DNA of 64,000 nucleotides from Chamaecyparis obtusa (taxonomy: Eukaryota; Streptophyta; Pinopsida; Cupressales; Cupressaceae): NCBI GenBank assembly GCA_027943335.1, contig BSBK01001305.1, forward strand, positions 385,501-449,500. Direction: 5' to 3'. The translations under genes were made by a program, and so were the position numbers. Positions 24,733-35,858 of the stretch are shown here, one piece after another. A model generated the notes under the pieces. The model was not told where the DNA came from, ran no database searches, and was given only the letters and a program-made list of their open reading frames with translations. The stretch's first letter is position 1, and every line of letters begins with the position of its first letter.

Positions 24733-24857
24733 CTTCGTGCGAAGTGGTTGACCCACTTCACATGAAGTACCCCAAACAAGGGTCTTCATATGAAGCCCCT
24801 CTTCACACAAAGACCCCTACAAGGGGGTCTTCATGCGAAGAGGAGCTTCACACAAAG
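24733..24857. repeat. Six subterminal CTTC-N4-GAAG boxes, left end of element D
   Basis: Boxes at 24733 (CTTCGTGCGAAG), 24756 (CTTCACATGAAG), 24784 (CTTCATATGAAG), 24801 (CTTCACACAAAG), 24829 (CTTCATGCGAAG) and 24846 (CTTCACACAAAG). Several extend to ACTTC...GAAGT. Likely binding sites for a protein of the transposon, as in other elements with subterminal repeats; this is inference. Confidence 0.65.
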
Positions 24858-25059
24858 CCCCTTTTGACCAGATTTTTTTTTTAATTTACGGCATTTTATG
24901 TTTTTCCACATCATTTTCATTGACACTATTTGTGGACCCTAGGCCTTGGAGCGAAGTACCTCAGCACGCCAGCATGCCAGTGCCTCCTGAGCTTCGTTGA
25001 TGTCTTTAGTTTCCTAGTAGTATCAGGTACACACATTTTTCTCATTTTTTATTGTAAAT

Positions 25060-25402
25060 AATATGTTTTGTATTTATTTTAGCTAGTTATTTATTTTAAA
25101 TAATTTTTTATTTGTAGAAATGTTAGAAATTTGTAGTTAAATATTATCTAATATGTTAGAAATTAATAGTAGAATGTTAGAAAATCGTAATTAAATATTA
25201 GAAAATGATAGAAATATTAAAAATTGTAGTATAAATGTTAGCATCTACTAGAAAATATTTACAAAACATTAGAAACTGTAGTAGAAATGTTAGAAAATAT
25301 TAGAAAACATTAAGATTAAAGTTAGAAAATGTTAAATTTTAAGTTTAAAGTTAGAAATGTTAGAAAATGTTAAATTTTAAGTTTAAAGTTGTAAATATTA
25401 GG

Positions 25403-25436
<34 letters not shown>

Positions 25437-25560
25437 GTGTACACACATTTTTAGTAAATATTAAAGTTAGTTATTTTTTTAAAATAATTTTTAGTTTGTA
25501 AAAATCTTAGAAAATTGTAGTTAAATGTTTGAAAATGATCTAGTAGTATGTTAGAAAATG
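25060..25560. repeat. AT-rich degenerate repeat (TGTTAGAAA type) with a TC microsatellite
   Basis: Many copies of (A)ATGTTAGAAA and AAATTGTAGTTAAAT at loose spacing. A pure TC run of about 15 units sits at 25405-25434. No coding potential. Confidence 0.6.
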
Positions 25561-25579
25561 TTATTTTTTTTAGTACAGT

Positions 25580-28260
25580 AAGTTTCTAGGGCCCTTATTC
25601 CTCTCTTACGACATATTAAGACATTTAGGAATCTCAAGATCTTATAATACATATTAGGATGTCCTATGACCCATTGATGTACATGTTAGGTTCCATTAAT
25701 ACATACAAGGACTCATTGTTTCCCTCAAGGCTCCTTAAGAAATTCTAGGATGAATTAATGTAACCTATGATCTCTTAGGACCTATTATGAGGCCTACAAC
25801 CCCTTAAAACATTCTAGGACCATTGGGTATCACTTATGACATCTTACTTGACACATAGGACCCCTTAGGACCCATATGACCCATTATTATATCTTAAAAT
25901 GTTCTAGGACACATTCATCTATCTTAGCTTCTGTTAATACATATGTGAACCCATCATTGACCACAAGAACCCTTAAGACATACTAGTATCAATTAATGTA
26001 ACCTAAGATCCCTTAGACCACTTATCACATCTACGACCCATTAACATTATTGGACCATTATACATCCCTTACGAAATTTTAAGACATATGACCCATTCAG
26101 ATCATCAAGACCCATTAACATATCTTAGGTTGTCTTAGGACACATTTATGTGTCTTAGATTCAATTAATATCATACAAGGATCCACTAATGAAACGTAGG
26201 ACCCCTTAGGACCTCTTATGTTACCCTTGACCCCTTAAGACACTCTACCCAACCCTTATCCATCCCTTACATTATCTTAAGACACATCTAGGACTTATTG
26301 TTACCCACGACCCCTTAAGACAGTCTAGGACCACTTATATTGTACCTATGACCCATTAACATTCTAGGATTCTTATCTAGATCCCTTAAGACCTCTTATG
26401 TTACATACGACCCCTTAAGACACTCTAGGACCCTTATCTATACCTTAGGACCTCTTATGTTACCCACAACCCCTTAAGACACTCTAGGACCACTTATTGC
26501 ACCTACGACTCATTAACATTCTAGGACTCTTATCTAGATCCCTTATGAAATCTTAAAACAAATATGAAACCTTAGGACCCCCAAGACCCATTAAAGAATC
26601 TTAGGATGTCCTAGGACCACTTAGACCACTTATTACATCTATGACCCATTAATATTATTGGACCATTATACATCCCTTATGATATTTTAAGACATATATG
26701 ACCTATTCAGATCCCGAAGACCCATTAACATATCTTAGGTTGTCCTATGGCACATTTATGTATCTTAGATTCAATTAATACATATGAGGATCCACTAATG
26801 TAACCTAGGACCCCTTAGGACCTTTTATGTTACCCATGACCCCTTAAGACACTCCATGACTCTTATCTATACCTTAGGACCTCTTATGTTACCCACGACC
26901 CCTTAAGACACTCTAGGACCCTTATCTATAGCTTATGACATATTATCTAGACCCCTTATGAAATCTTAAAACAAATATGAAACCTTAGGACCCCCAAGAC
27001 CCATTAAAGAATCTTAGGATGTCCTAGGACCACTTAGACCACTTATCACATCTACCACTTATGTTACCCATGACCCCTTAAGACACTATAGGACCTTTAT
27101 CTATAGCTTACGACATTTTATGTTACCCATGACTCCTTAAGAGAATCTAGGACCACTTATGTTACCCATGACCTCTTAAGACCTAATAAGACCTCTTATG
27201 TTATCTACGACCCCTTTAGACCTAATTAGTACATCTTGGGACCCTTAAGACCTAATAAGACCACTTATGTTACCCACGACCACTTAAGACACTCTAGGAC
27301 CACTTATGTTACCCACGACCCCTTAAGATCTAATAAGACCTCTTATGTTATCTACGACCCCTTAAGACCTAATTAGTACATCTTAGGACCATTAAGACCT
27401 AATAAGACCACTTATGTTACCCACGACCCCTTAAGACACTCTAGGACCACTTATGTTATGCACGACCCCTTAAGACACTCTAGGACCTTTATCTATAGCT
27501 TATGACATCTTATGTTACCCATGACTCCTTAAGACACTCTAAGACCACTTATGTTACCCATGACCCCTTATGTATATGCATTTTTAGTAAATATTAAAGT
27601 TAGTCCTATGACCCATTGATGTACATGTTAGGTTTCATTAATACATACTAGGATGTCCTATGACCCATTGATGTCTTATTTATACCTTAGGACCACTTAT
27701 GTTATCTACAACCCCTTAAGACACTCTAGGACCAATTATGTTACCCACGACCCCTTAAGACAGTCTAGGACCACTTATATTACCCATGACCCCTTAAGAC
27801 ACTCTATGACTCTTATCTATATGTTAGGACCAAATTAGACTCAATTAGAACCAATTATGACCTAATTAGAACCATTTAAGACACTCTAGGACCACTTATG
27901 TTACCCATGACCCCTTAAGACACTCTAGGACCTTCATCTATAGCTTATGACATCTTATGTTACCCACGACTCCTTAAGAAACTCTAGGACCACTTATGTT
28001 ACCCATGACCCCTTAAGACCTAATGAGACCTCTTATGTTATCTACGACCCCTTAAGACCTAATTAGTACATCTTAGGACCCTTAAGACCTAATAAGACCT
28101 CTTATGTTACCCACGACCCCTTAAGACACTCTAGAACCACTTATGTTACCCATGACCCCTTAAGACACTCTAGGACCTTTATCTATAGCTTATGACATCT
28201 TATGTTACCCACGACTCCTTAAGACACTCTAGGACCACTTATGTGACCTAATAAGACCTA
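25580..28260. repeat. Minisatellite block inside element D
   Basis: About 2.7 kb built from variants of CTTAAGACACTCTAGGACC and ACTTATGTTACCCACGACCC, a basic unit near 39 bp, with longer higher-order copies (e.g. the section around 27180 recurs near 27330 and 28020). Units are degenerate at the left and more regular between 26880 and 28260. No spacer/repeat alternation of the CRISPR type. Confidence 0.75.
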
Positions 28261-28363
28261 TAATTTTATATATTTAGATATTTGTTTCCATTTTACATGC
28301 AGTTATAACATGTAATCAAGTACTTAATTATTAACACTTAGCTTTCACATGTTATGTATCTAG

Positions 28364-30287
28364 ATGGCTGCTCAGGATGCACCTCAGACTCTTGATATGC
28401 ATACTATTTTTCATATGGCTGATACAGAGATATCTCGACTTAGAGAGTCTATCTGTAGGTCTACATGGGATGGTATATAGAGATACGTGTGCTACTATAT
28501 TGAGTAGTTTGGAGACTATGACTAGTAGATTGAGATCTCACTCCTCCTTCACGCCTCAGGTAGTTGAGGCCATTTTTTGAGAGTTGAGGGAGGAGGTCTC
28601 GGGTGATGTTTCCTTGGCGATGGTTTAGAGCCTCATCCCCAAGGAAACCATCAAATGAGAGGTTTTTCCACATTATGAGGGGAAGACAATGGTGAGGGAA
28701 TATTAGGTCACACAATGTGTGATACCTTAATTGCATGTATCATTTACCCTTGACATCTTGCAACACAGTCCTTATCCAAATAATGACTTGATTCCACTAT
28801 ATTTTGCACAACAGTTGTATGCTAAGTTCCATTTGGGACTCAACATCAACTATTTAGATTTCCCATCATATTATGGTTAGGGGAAAGGTAGGGTTGCAGA
28901 CTGTGATCAATATTGTAGGGAGGATCGATGTGCAGCCTCAGATAACTAGTTGGGGAGAGGATTCTAGTAGTGGCACTGGCGATGGCTGCTACTGTAGATA
29001 GAGTCATCATTGCTTCTCAGAGTGGAGTTGTGGATAGTATAGGACAGATTGCTTCTACAGCCACATCCATCACTTCAGATTTAGTGGGAAGATACATTTT
29101 GACTAGACCGAGTAGAGCCAGATCATCTTTTGAGGCTTCATCTAGTACTACTGTAGGTGTGAGTGAGGAGACTTATAGAGTTGTAGATCTTCCTATACCT
29201 GGAGAGATACGAGCACTTTTGGGTCATCAAAGTACTTTAGATATGGCCCTTTACTTTTTGGAGGATCTCCTGCAGGCCTATTCTCATATTGCCGACATGC
29301 ACAAGATCCCCATACATTCAGTCAGGGATTTCATTGCACTTACATAGGGTCCTGTAGTTCCACTGACATAGGACACACCATCTACTAGTCAGGCACAACA
29401 TAATGTAGAGTGTCATGCACCCATAGATCACTCTACAGCCGCAAAGCCAATTATATATTGGAGATTTACACATCACCATTGAGGGCCTAGACACTTTTGA
29501 TGAGTAGTTGCGTGGGTTGGGTCAGGTGGACATTGGCACTAATGGAAGGTTATTTATGGCTATTTTATTGCATCCAGAGGGTTCAGGTTCTACATCACTC
29601 CCCTCCTAGCTAGTGTCACCCCTACACTCATTACTACAGAGGTTCAGGACTTTAGGTGGTGTGGGTGATGTAGTATTAGTTGATGATATGATGGTACAAC
29701 ATGCTGATGATCCTCCTACTCTTAAGACTTAGGTACATATAAAATTTTCTTTTCTTTTTTATTAGGAGTTTTAGTGAACAATTAATTGTAGGTCACATGT
29801 GTATTGATGTTTGTTTAATGTATAATATTTTGTAGGCATATTTAGCAGAGCATGTTACCTCTAGTGTGGGCTCAGAGCATCTTCCACATGATGTGACACC
29901 TACTAGTGGTCAGGTAAGTTTTAGATATATGTATGTTTAAGCATGTATATGTACACATGTATTTATATATTTCAAGTACTTTACATAATATATCTACTAT
30001 GCACATGTATATAACCAATTGTTGTACACTAAATTTGCAGGGGTCAGTCATTGCTTTACAGCTAGATGATGCTTTTCATAGGAGTGATTCAGTAGATGTG
30101 ACATCTAGTAGTGGTCAGGTAAGTTTAAACATGCATTTATAATATTTTAATTATTTTAGATTATTATCATATATACATGCATTTATATTCACAAGGATTA
30201 GTTGTTGTCTCATAGCCACAGGATGCTCGTGGCAGTCGCTCAGAGGGTCGTTCTATTCACATGCACCTAGATGAATCCATAGTTTAG
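28364..30287 (+). pseudogene. Plus-strand spliced gene of element D, with a duplicated 78-bp exon
   Basis: Starts at ATG 28364 (MAAQDAPQTLDMHT) right after a TATCTAG that could be a splice acceptor. The frame has stops and shifts to about 29732; an open part is 28970-29347 (DLVGRYILTRPSRARSS, DLPIPGEIRALLGHQS). Introns then separate exon a (29836-29913), exon b (30041-30118) and a last exon (30222-30287, stop TAG). Every exon ends CAG before GTA(A/C), and all are in phase 0. Exons a and b are both 26 codons and end alike (DVTPTSGQ, DVTSSSGQ), so one copied the other. The preceding exon ends TAG where CAG is expected, a C-to-T change. Product not recognised. It sits where CACTA and Harbinger elements keep their accessory DNA-binding gene, but I see no such domain. 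Confidence 0.5.
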
Positions 30288-30299
30288 GACATGTTGACC

Positions 30300-30770
30300 A
30301 TATATTTTATTTGAGACTCAATTTATGATTCAAGACATATATTTGATTAGATGTACTTATATTTGATTTGAGACATATTTGATTAGAGACATATGATTCA
30401 AGACATATTTGATTAGAGACACATGTATTTGATTAGAGACGTATATTTGATTAGATGATATGATTAGATAATATGATTTGATTAGATGATTTTATTTGAT
30501 GATATATGATTTGATTACATTTGATTTGATTAGATGGTTTTATTTTATTAGATGATATGATTTGATATGATTTGATTAGAGAATTTTATTTGATGATATA
30601 TGATTTGATTAGATGGTTTTATTCAATTAGATGATACGATTTTATTTGATTTGAATAGATAATTTTATTTGATGATATATAATTTGAATAGAAGATTTTA
30701 TTTGATGATATATAATTTGATTAGATGGTTTTATTTGATTAGATGATATGATTTGTTTAGATATGATAAG
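30300..30770. repeat. AT-rich GATTAGATGATATGATTT repeat
   Basis: Low-complexity block of TTTGATTAGA, GATGATATGATTTGATT and similar. Lies between the ends of the two convergent genes of element D. Confidence 0.65.
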
Positions 30771-30771
30771 T

Positions 30772-31258
30772 AACACATGTCATAAGTAATATAACTAATT
30801 TCATCATTTTTTAGTGTCTTAAGGGGAGGTCTTAAGGGGATCTAGAATTAATATCATAAAAGAAAACTAGTTAATACATGTAACTAGTGAATAATAACTA
30901 TTCTAACTAATTCTAGAACTAACACATGTCATAAGTAATATAACTAATTTCATCATTTTTTAGTGTCTTAAGGGGAGGTCTTAAGGGGATCTAGAATTAA
31001 TATCATAAAAGAAAACTAGTTAATACATGTAACTAGTGAATAATAAATATTCTAACTAATTCTAGAACTAACACAAGTCATAAGTAATATAACTAATTTC
31101 ATCATTTTTTAGTGTCTTAAGGGGAGGTCTTAAGGGGATCTAGAATTAATATCATAAAAGATAACTAGTTAATACATGTAACTAATGGATAATAACTATT
31201 CTAACTAATTCTAGAACTAACACATGTCATAAGTAATATAACTAATTTCATCGAAGTA
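30772..31258. repeat. 149-bp tandem repeat, three copies plus a fragment
   Basis: Copies begin AACACATGTCATAAG at 30772, 30921, 31070 (AACACAAGTC) and 31219; spacing is exactly 149 bp each time. Each copy holds CTTAAGGGGAGGTCTTAAGG, itself a short inner direct repeat. Few differences between copies, so the array is younger than the rest of element D. Confidence 0.85.
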
Positions 31259-31485
31259 TACATAAAATATTTAACTAATATGAAATCTATAAAAATCATT
31301 GAATAATCAAAGTATACATATAAAATTCTATATATTAAAACCATTGAACCATCAAATAGGTTCATCATATATCAACAAATTATAGTCCATCATATGTTTA
31401 AATATATAAACAAAGTATAATGAAATTTAATCCAGAGATATCAAGTAGAACCTAACACAAGAAATAAGTATACGTATTATACTTT

Positions 31486-34400
31486 TTAGACCAACTCAAG
31501 TGGTTCAGACCTTTCATGGAGAACATGTAATAATCTCTCATGATCCTCACTATCTAGTCTCCACTTACGATGTCCAAATTGAGATTTAACTGTATGAAGA
31601 CAAATGAATGTGGCAACTACTAGGTGACTATATTGAAACACCTTATTGTTTGGTTCATAATCAATAGAGTGAATACCATGTTGAATTACTTTGAGTTGCT
31701 TGAAATATGTTCCCTCTAAAACAACTGAACCTGCAGGTCACAAATTTTAACAATATATAAATTTAAACAAACTCAATTTGAAATTTGTTAAAAGGTTGAA
31801 ATTTAAAATTTACAAATTGAGTTCAATATATTGATGTAAACCATATAAAAACCTATGGGGAACAACATTCCATCACTTTCTTCAGGTTCAAGTAACTTCA
31901 TCCTCTTTGCAGTACAACATAGTAAATAATAACCAACTCCTACATTTCCACACTCAGTAATCACTGCAAAGACATCTCCTGCACAATAAATTTATATATA
32001 CGTGTGTGGTATCTTAAAATGAATACTTACTTCAATCTATACATCTATCTATATCTATCTATACATGCAACTCAATGTACCATATAATGTGAAATATATA
32101 TACTTACCAATTTTGACCAATCTCGAGATATGATCGTAATCAGTAGAAATCAAAGGAACATCATCAAAGTTTTCATCTTCATCTCTATCAAATGTATCAT
32201 TAACAACTAGTGGCACTAGATTCCATGCACCTACATATCCACGATCTTGATTGATACATTCCTCATAATTGTCAGCAATGCAGTGACAACAAAAGCATGA
32301 GTAGTCCCTAGTGTTCAACATCCAATTGCGACAATTTGTACTCATAACTGAATGCAAAGATCGCGTCTTTTCTATCCTATTGCAACCATGCATAATTTTT
32401 CTATCCACACCTGAACAAATGCATATATAATACATTCTATATAAATATAATTTGAATAAAAAATATCATAAAAAATTTAAACACTTTCAAATAATTTAAA
32501 AATGTGTGCATACCTTTTATCTCCCAAAATTTTCTATATGGCACCGCCTAAGTCAATCTTGATGATGTGTCATTCTCATTTGGTGTGAAATGTGTCTTGC
32601 ACCATTCAACCACACCATGTGCATTTTTATATGCACTCCCTTATAATTCATTTGATACTTTCATATAGCACGTTTAATGTAGGCTTCGACACCATCATGT
32701 TCACCTTTTCCATGTCCACTCTCAAAGAAACTCCAAACATGTGGTATGTTTTCATTACGATGATATCTACATAGTGCATAAAATGGTCTTGATGATTTGA
32801 ATTGTGTAGCACATCCATTTGACCAAACATAATGTTTATCAATTTTTATACCTCTTTCTTTCAAATTTGCAAAAAACATCTTGAAGCAGTGTTCCACATA
32901 ATGAATGTCATGCTCTCTATCATCACTTATATAAAAATGATATTCCTTCTTGATGACCCGTGCTTCAAATGTTCTCTAAATACCATCCAAATCTAATTGT
33001 GCATGTTGATAACACACATGTACCATAATAGTAATTTGCTCTGAAAAATAGTATTTTGACTGAATTTCCTTTTGATGAACAAAAGAATAATTTTTTGCAA
33101 AATCAACAACTGATACAATAGTTCAAAGTGGGAAATTGTCTCTTAGTGTTTGAAATTGTTGTGCTTGCCACTTTGCAAAAAAAACATGATGAATGTAGGG
33201 TTGAATCATTTTTTTAAAATTTTCCATAAATACTCGAACATTTATCTCCTCTTCAACATATTCTAACCTTTTGGATTCTTTCCCAAATTTTGTTTCATTC
33301 TTTACATATTTGTAACTCTTGCAATTTACCATCTTTGTTGCATCAATATTTTCATTTTCCAAAGGAAAAAGAGACAAATCGACACATGTTTGACATATTC
33401 CTTTTATGCAATTTATTTGTCCAGATACATCATCTCTTTTGTCACATAAAATGGATGAGATGAACTCACTTCATCTAGTAGGAGGAGCCTTTTCAAAACC
33501 ATAAGTGTCTTCTAAAAACTTTCGAATAACCTGATAGTGGAGATCAAATTCTATATGATAACGACAACAACAAGTTTCAAACACTTTGTTTGTCCTGATA
33601 TAATATGGCTTCAATCTTTCAAATAATGTTTTCCCAATCTTTATATTAGGATTTGAACTACAAAATGACACATACATTTCATGTTGTGTTGTGTCCAACC
33701 AATGTTTCGTATGATATTCATATTGATTAGCTAAAATTCTATGTCTGATAACATCTCTAGTGTTTGATGAAGGACGTGTATTATCATTCCAAAATGATGT
33801 GACCAATTTTTTTGTTCCTTCATCAATCCTATCAGAACGAGGAGCTCTACACATGATTGCCCAATTGCCTTCCAAGGTGCTATCATCCAAAAGTATTCTC
33901 CTATTAACATATCGTGATATTGTTTTCCTATTAAAACTAAAGTGAGATGAAATTGAAGATATTTGCCTTTTTCATCCCATAGTGTTACCTACAATGGATG
34001 TCAACATAAATTTTCTTGTAATGGACTTATCTATAGTTCGAGATATCTTCCCTACCTGGTTCAAACCTTTCTTAAGATTTTCAATCATATCAGTTTGCAT
34101 GTCAACAACTTTTCTCTTCTTTAATGATGTGTTTATACCCAATAATTTTAATGCCCCTTCCAACTTTTTGTTTATAAGTATAAGTGAAAGCAATTGAGAT
34201 TGTTCAAGTGTTTCAAAATTATCAAATTTACCCAATATTTCTCTTGCTATCATATTCATTGATCTCTTCTTAGGAAGACTTAAGTGTTGAACATTAGCAA
34301 GTGATCTCAAATTGTCCACATCCATTGTAAGTAAATGATCTAAGTTTCTATAATTAATATTTTTCTTTACAGTTTGAGCTAAATTTAAAAGTTCATCCAT

Positions 34401-34640
34401 ACCAGTAGGAGCACGTGATGTTGACCCTTCTCCAACATCAATTTTTTGAGCTTTTGTAGGGAGTAATCCTGACCCTTCAATGTGCAATTCTTCGACTTGA
34501 CTTGACCCTCCTACTTTAGCTTATCTTTCAGCTTCTTTAGTTTTATGATAATATTTCAATGCTGCTTCATGATTTCTTTGTTCAGTACCGGGTGACCTTT
34601 TTCTAGAAGATTTACTTCATCTTCCCTTCTTGTTCCCCAT
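31486..34640 (-). pseudogene. DDE-type transposase of element D (spliced, several stops)
   Basis: Start ATG at 34640 (MGNKKGR, stop, then SKSSRKRSP, a basic stretch). An N-terminal helical part (34487-33972) is followed by a helix-turn-helix-like FNRKTISRYVNRR and RHRILANQYEYH (33950-33700), a Cys pair CCCRYH, and the catalytic region. Candidate acids are Asp in VVDFAKNY (33102-33104), Asp-Asp in YISDDREHD (32919-32924) and Glu in GHGKGEHDG (32700-32702), spaced about 60 and 73 residues; VWSNGCATQFK lies between. A Cys-rich tail CFCCHC follows. Introns with GT/AG borders: 32411-32513, 31979-32107, 31731-31852. The last three exons are open to TAA 31486. Would cut and join DNA in the nucleus. 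I cannot name its superfamily. Confidence 0.6.
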
Positions 34641-34895
34641 TTCTTTGAGCTCCAAAAAATGTCTTCCACAAGATCGTCAACAAAAATTTTCTTCTTCAAA
34701 AAATACTTTAATCTAATATTTTTCCTCTCCAAAATTATGCCTTTGAAAAAATAGAAACATCAATCCTCCTTCAAAAAATGCCTTCAATAATAGAAAATGT
34801 GAATTTATTAATTGCAATTCGATGTAAAATAGAAATAAAATGTTTTACTTTCATACCATTTTAAAAAAAAATTACAAAATAATTTTACTAGCCGA

Positions 34896-35049
34896 CTTCG
34901 CGTGAAGTACCTACTTCATGCGAAGTACCCAAGGCAAAATTATGGTGGGTGTCTTTTTTGCTAGGATTTTCACTTGAGAGGCTTTGTGCAAAGGGTCTTC
35001 ACATGAAGCCCCTCAAGTGTCTTCGCGTGAAGGGTGTCTTCGCACGAAG
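34896..35049. repeat. Six subterminal CTTC-N4-GAAG boxes, right end of element D
   Basis: Boxes at 34896 (CTTCGCGTGAAG), 34914 (CTTCATGCGAAG), 34982 (CTTTGTGCAAAG), 34997 (CTTCACATGAAG), 35021 (CTTCGCGTGAAG) and 35038 (CTTCGCACGAAG). Same motif and same number as at the left end, but some 800 bp from the right TIR instead of 90 bp. Confidence 0.65.
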
Positions 35050-35665
35050 CCCTCAAAACTGAAATTTGCCCTTAGAAAATAACTAAACTGCAGAAAAATG
35101 CTCTTCTGAGGCCTAAAACAAGGACTAAACAAGATAATTTTTTCAAACAGATGATGTCAAATGATGCTATTCAGAACAAGCTTTCTAATGAATATAATTT
35201 TAATACATATTGAGTTCATTATCACTTTTAAATATTACTTTAACTAAACATAGGTTGTTTGGTCATTCAACAACCTGTCTCTTCAAGACTTCAGGAAAAA
35301 TAGTAAATGATAAATTTTTTTTTATAAAAAATATGTAGGAAAAACATATTTGTGTTACCTTTCTATGAAAAAAAGAAAAAATGAATTTCAATATACACAG
35401 ATCAAGTTAGAGCGATCCAAGTGACCTTATGTCTAAATTACAGTTACTGTCACTTTAAAAATTAATAAACTATGAAATATTGATCCAAAATGAATAAAAC
35501 TAATTACATCCTTTATATATTGAAGTTAAAAATATAATCTCGAAATAATTACATCGTTATCATATTTAAAAATAAAGTTATGTTGATCCAAGTGATAGTA
35601 ACTCCTTAAAAACATAGTTTTTTCACGCAAACCACTTTTAGAAGAAGGAAAAATGAATTTAAATG

Positions 35666-35706
<41 letters not shown>

Positions 35707-35831
35707 ACTAGAAATAAAATTCTAAAAGACTTTAGTTTACATCATCTTCAAACTCCTAATAGTTTTGCAGCAACAGATGTTTGAAAGTGAAGTTTTTTTC
35801 TCAGAATGTTGAACTCTGTGTCAAAGTTGGC
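35050..35831. other. AT-rich right arm of element D, with TA microsatellite
   Basis: No coding frame. A pure (TA)n run occupies about 35668-35703. It separates the right boxes from the right TIR and makes the two ends of D unequal in length. Confidence 0.5.
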
Positions 35832-35858
35832 CAAAAAGTGGGACTCACTATTGTGGGA
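35832..35858 (-). repeat. Right terminal inverted repeat of element D
   Basis: CAAAAAGTGGGACTCACT then ATTGTGGGA, the reverse complement of the left end with about six mismatches. The next bases, CCACCTTGATCC, already belong to the RT frame of element C. Confidence 0.6.

Larger units (their letters stand above)
24643..35858. mobile_element. Element D: 11.2-kb two-gene DNA transposon of unassigned superfamily
   Basis: Inserted in the RT gene of element C, whose coding homology stops at one end and resumes at the other. Ends are imperfect inverted repeats, about 20 of 26 positions by eye: left CCCACGAAGATGTGTCCCAC, right (reversed) CCCACAATAGTGAGTCCCAC. Each end region holds six near-palindromic 12-mers CTTC-N4-GAAG. 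Inside are a spliced plus-strand gene, satellite blocks, and a spliced minus-strand DDE-type transposase. The two genes converge. A clear target duplication is not visible, so the last few bases at each end are uncertain. The subterminal boxes recall CACTA elements, but the ends lack CACT(A/G) and the protein is not Tnp2-like. Confidence 0.65.

Noticed and set aside
24526..24810. Overlapping ORFs on both strands at the left end of element D (also 24639-24884)
   Set aside because: They run through the TIR and palindromic boxes; the codons come from the repeat motif.
27653..27838. ORF with repeated (T-Y-V-T-H-D-P-L-R) segments
   Set aside because: Translation of the minisatellite units; no other sign of coding.
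25580..28260. CRISPR-like array
   Set aside because: Repeats are contiguous and degenerate with no unique spacers, in a plant-type context; it is a minisatellite.
24643..35858. Assignment of element D to CACTA (En/Spm)
   Set aside because: Subterminal boxes fit, but the ends are CCCAC, not CACT(A/G), no 3-bp duplication is seen, and the protein lacks Tnp2-type motifs.
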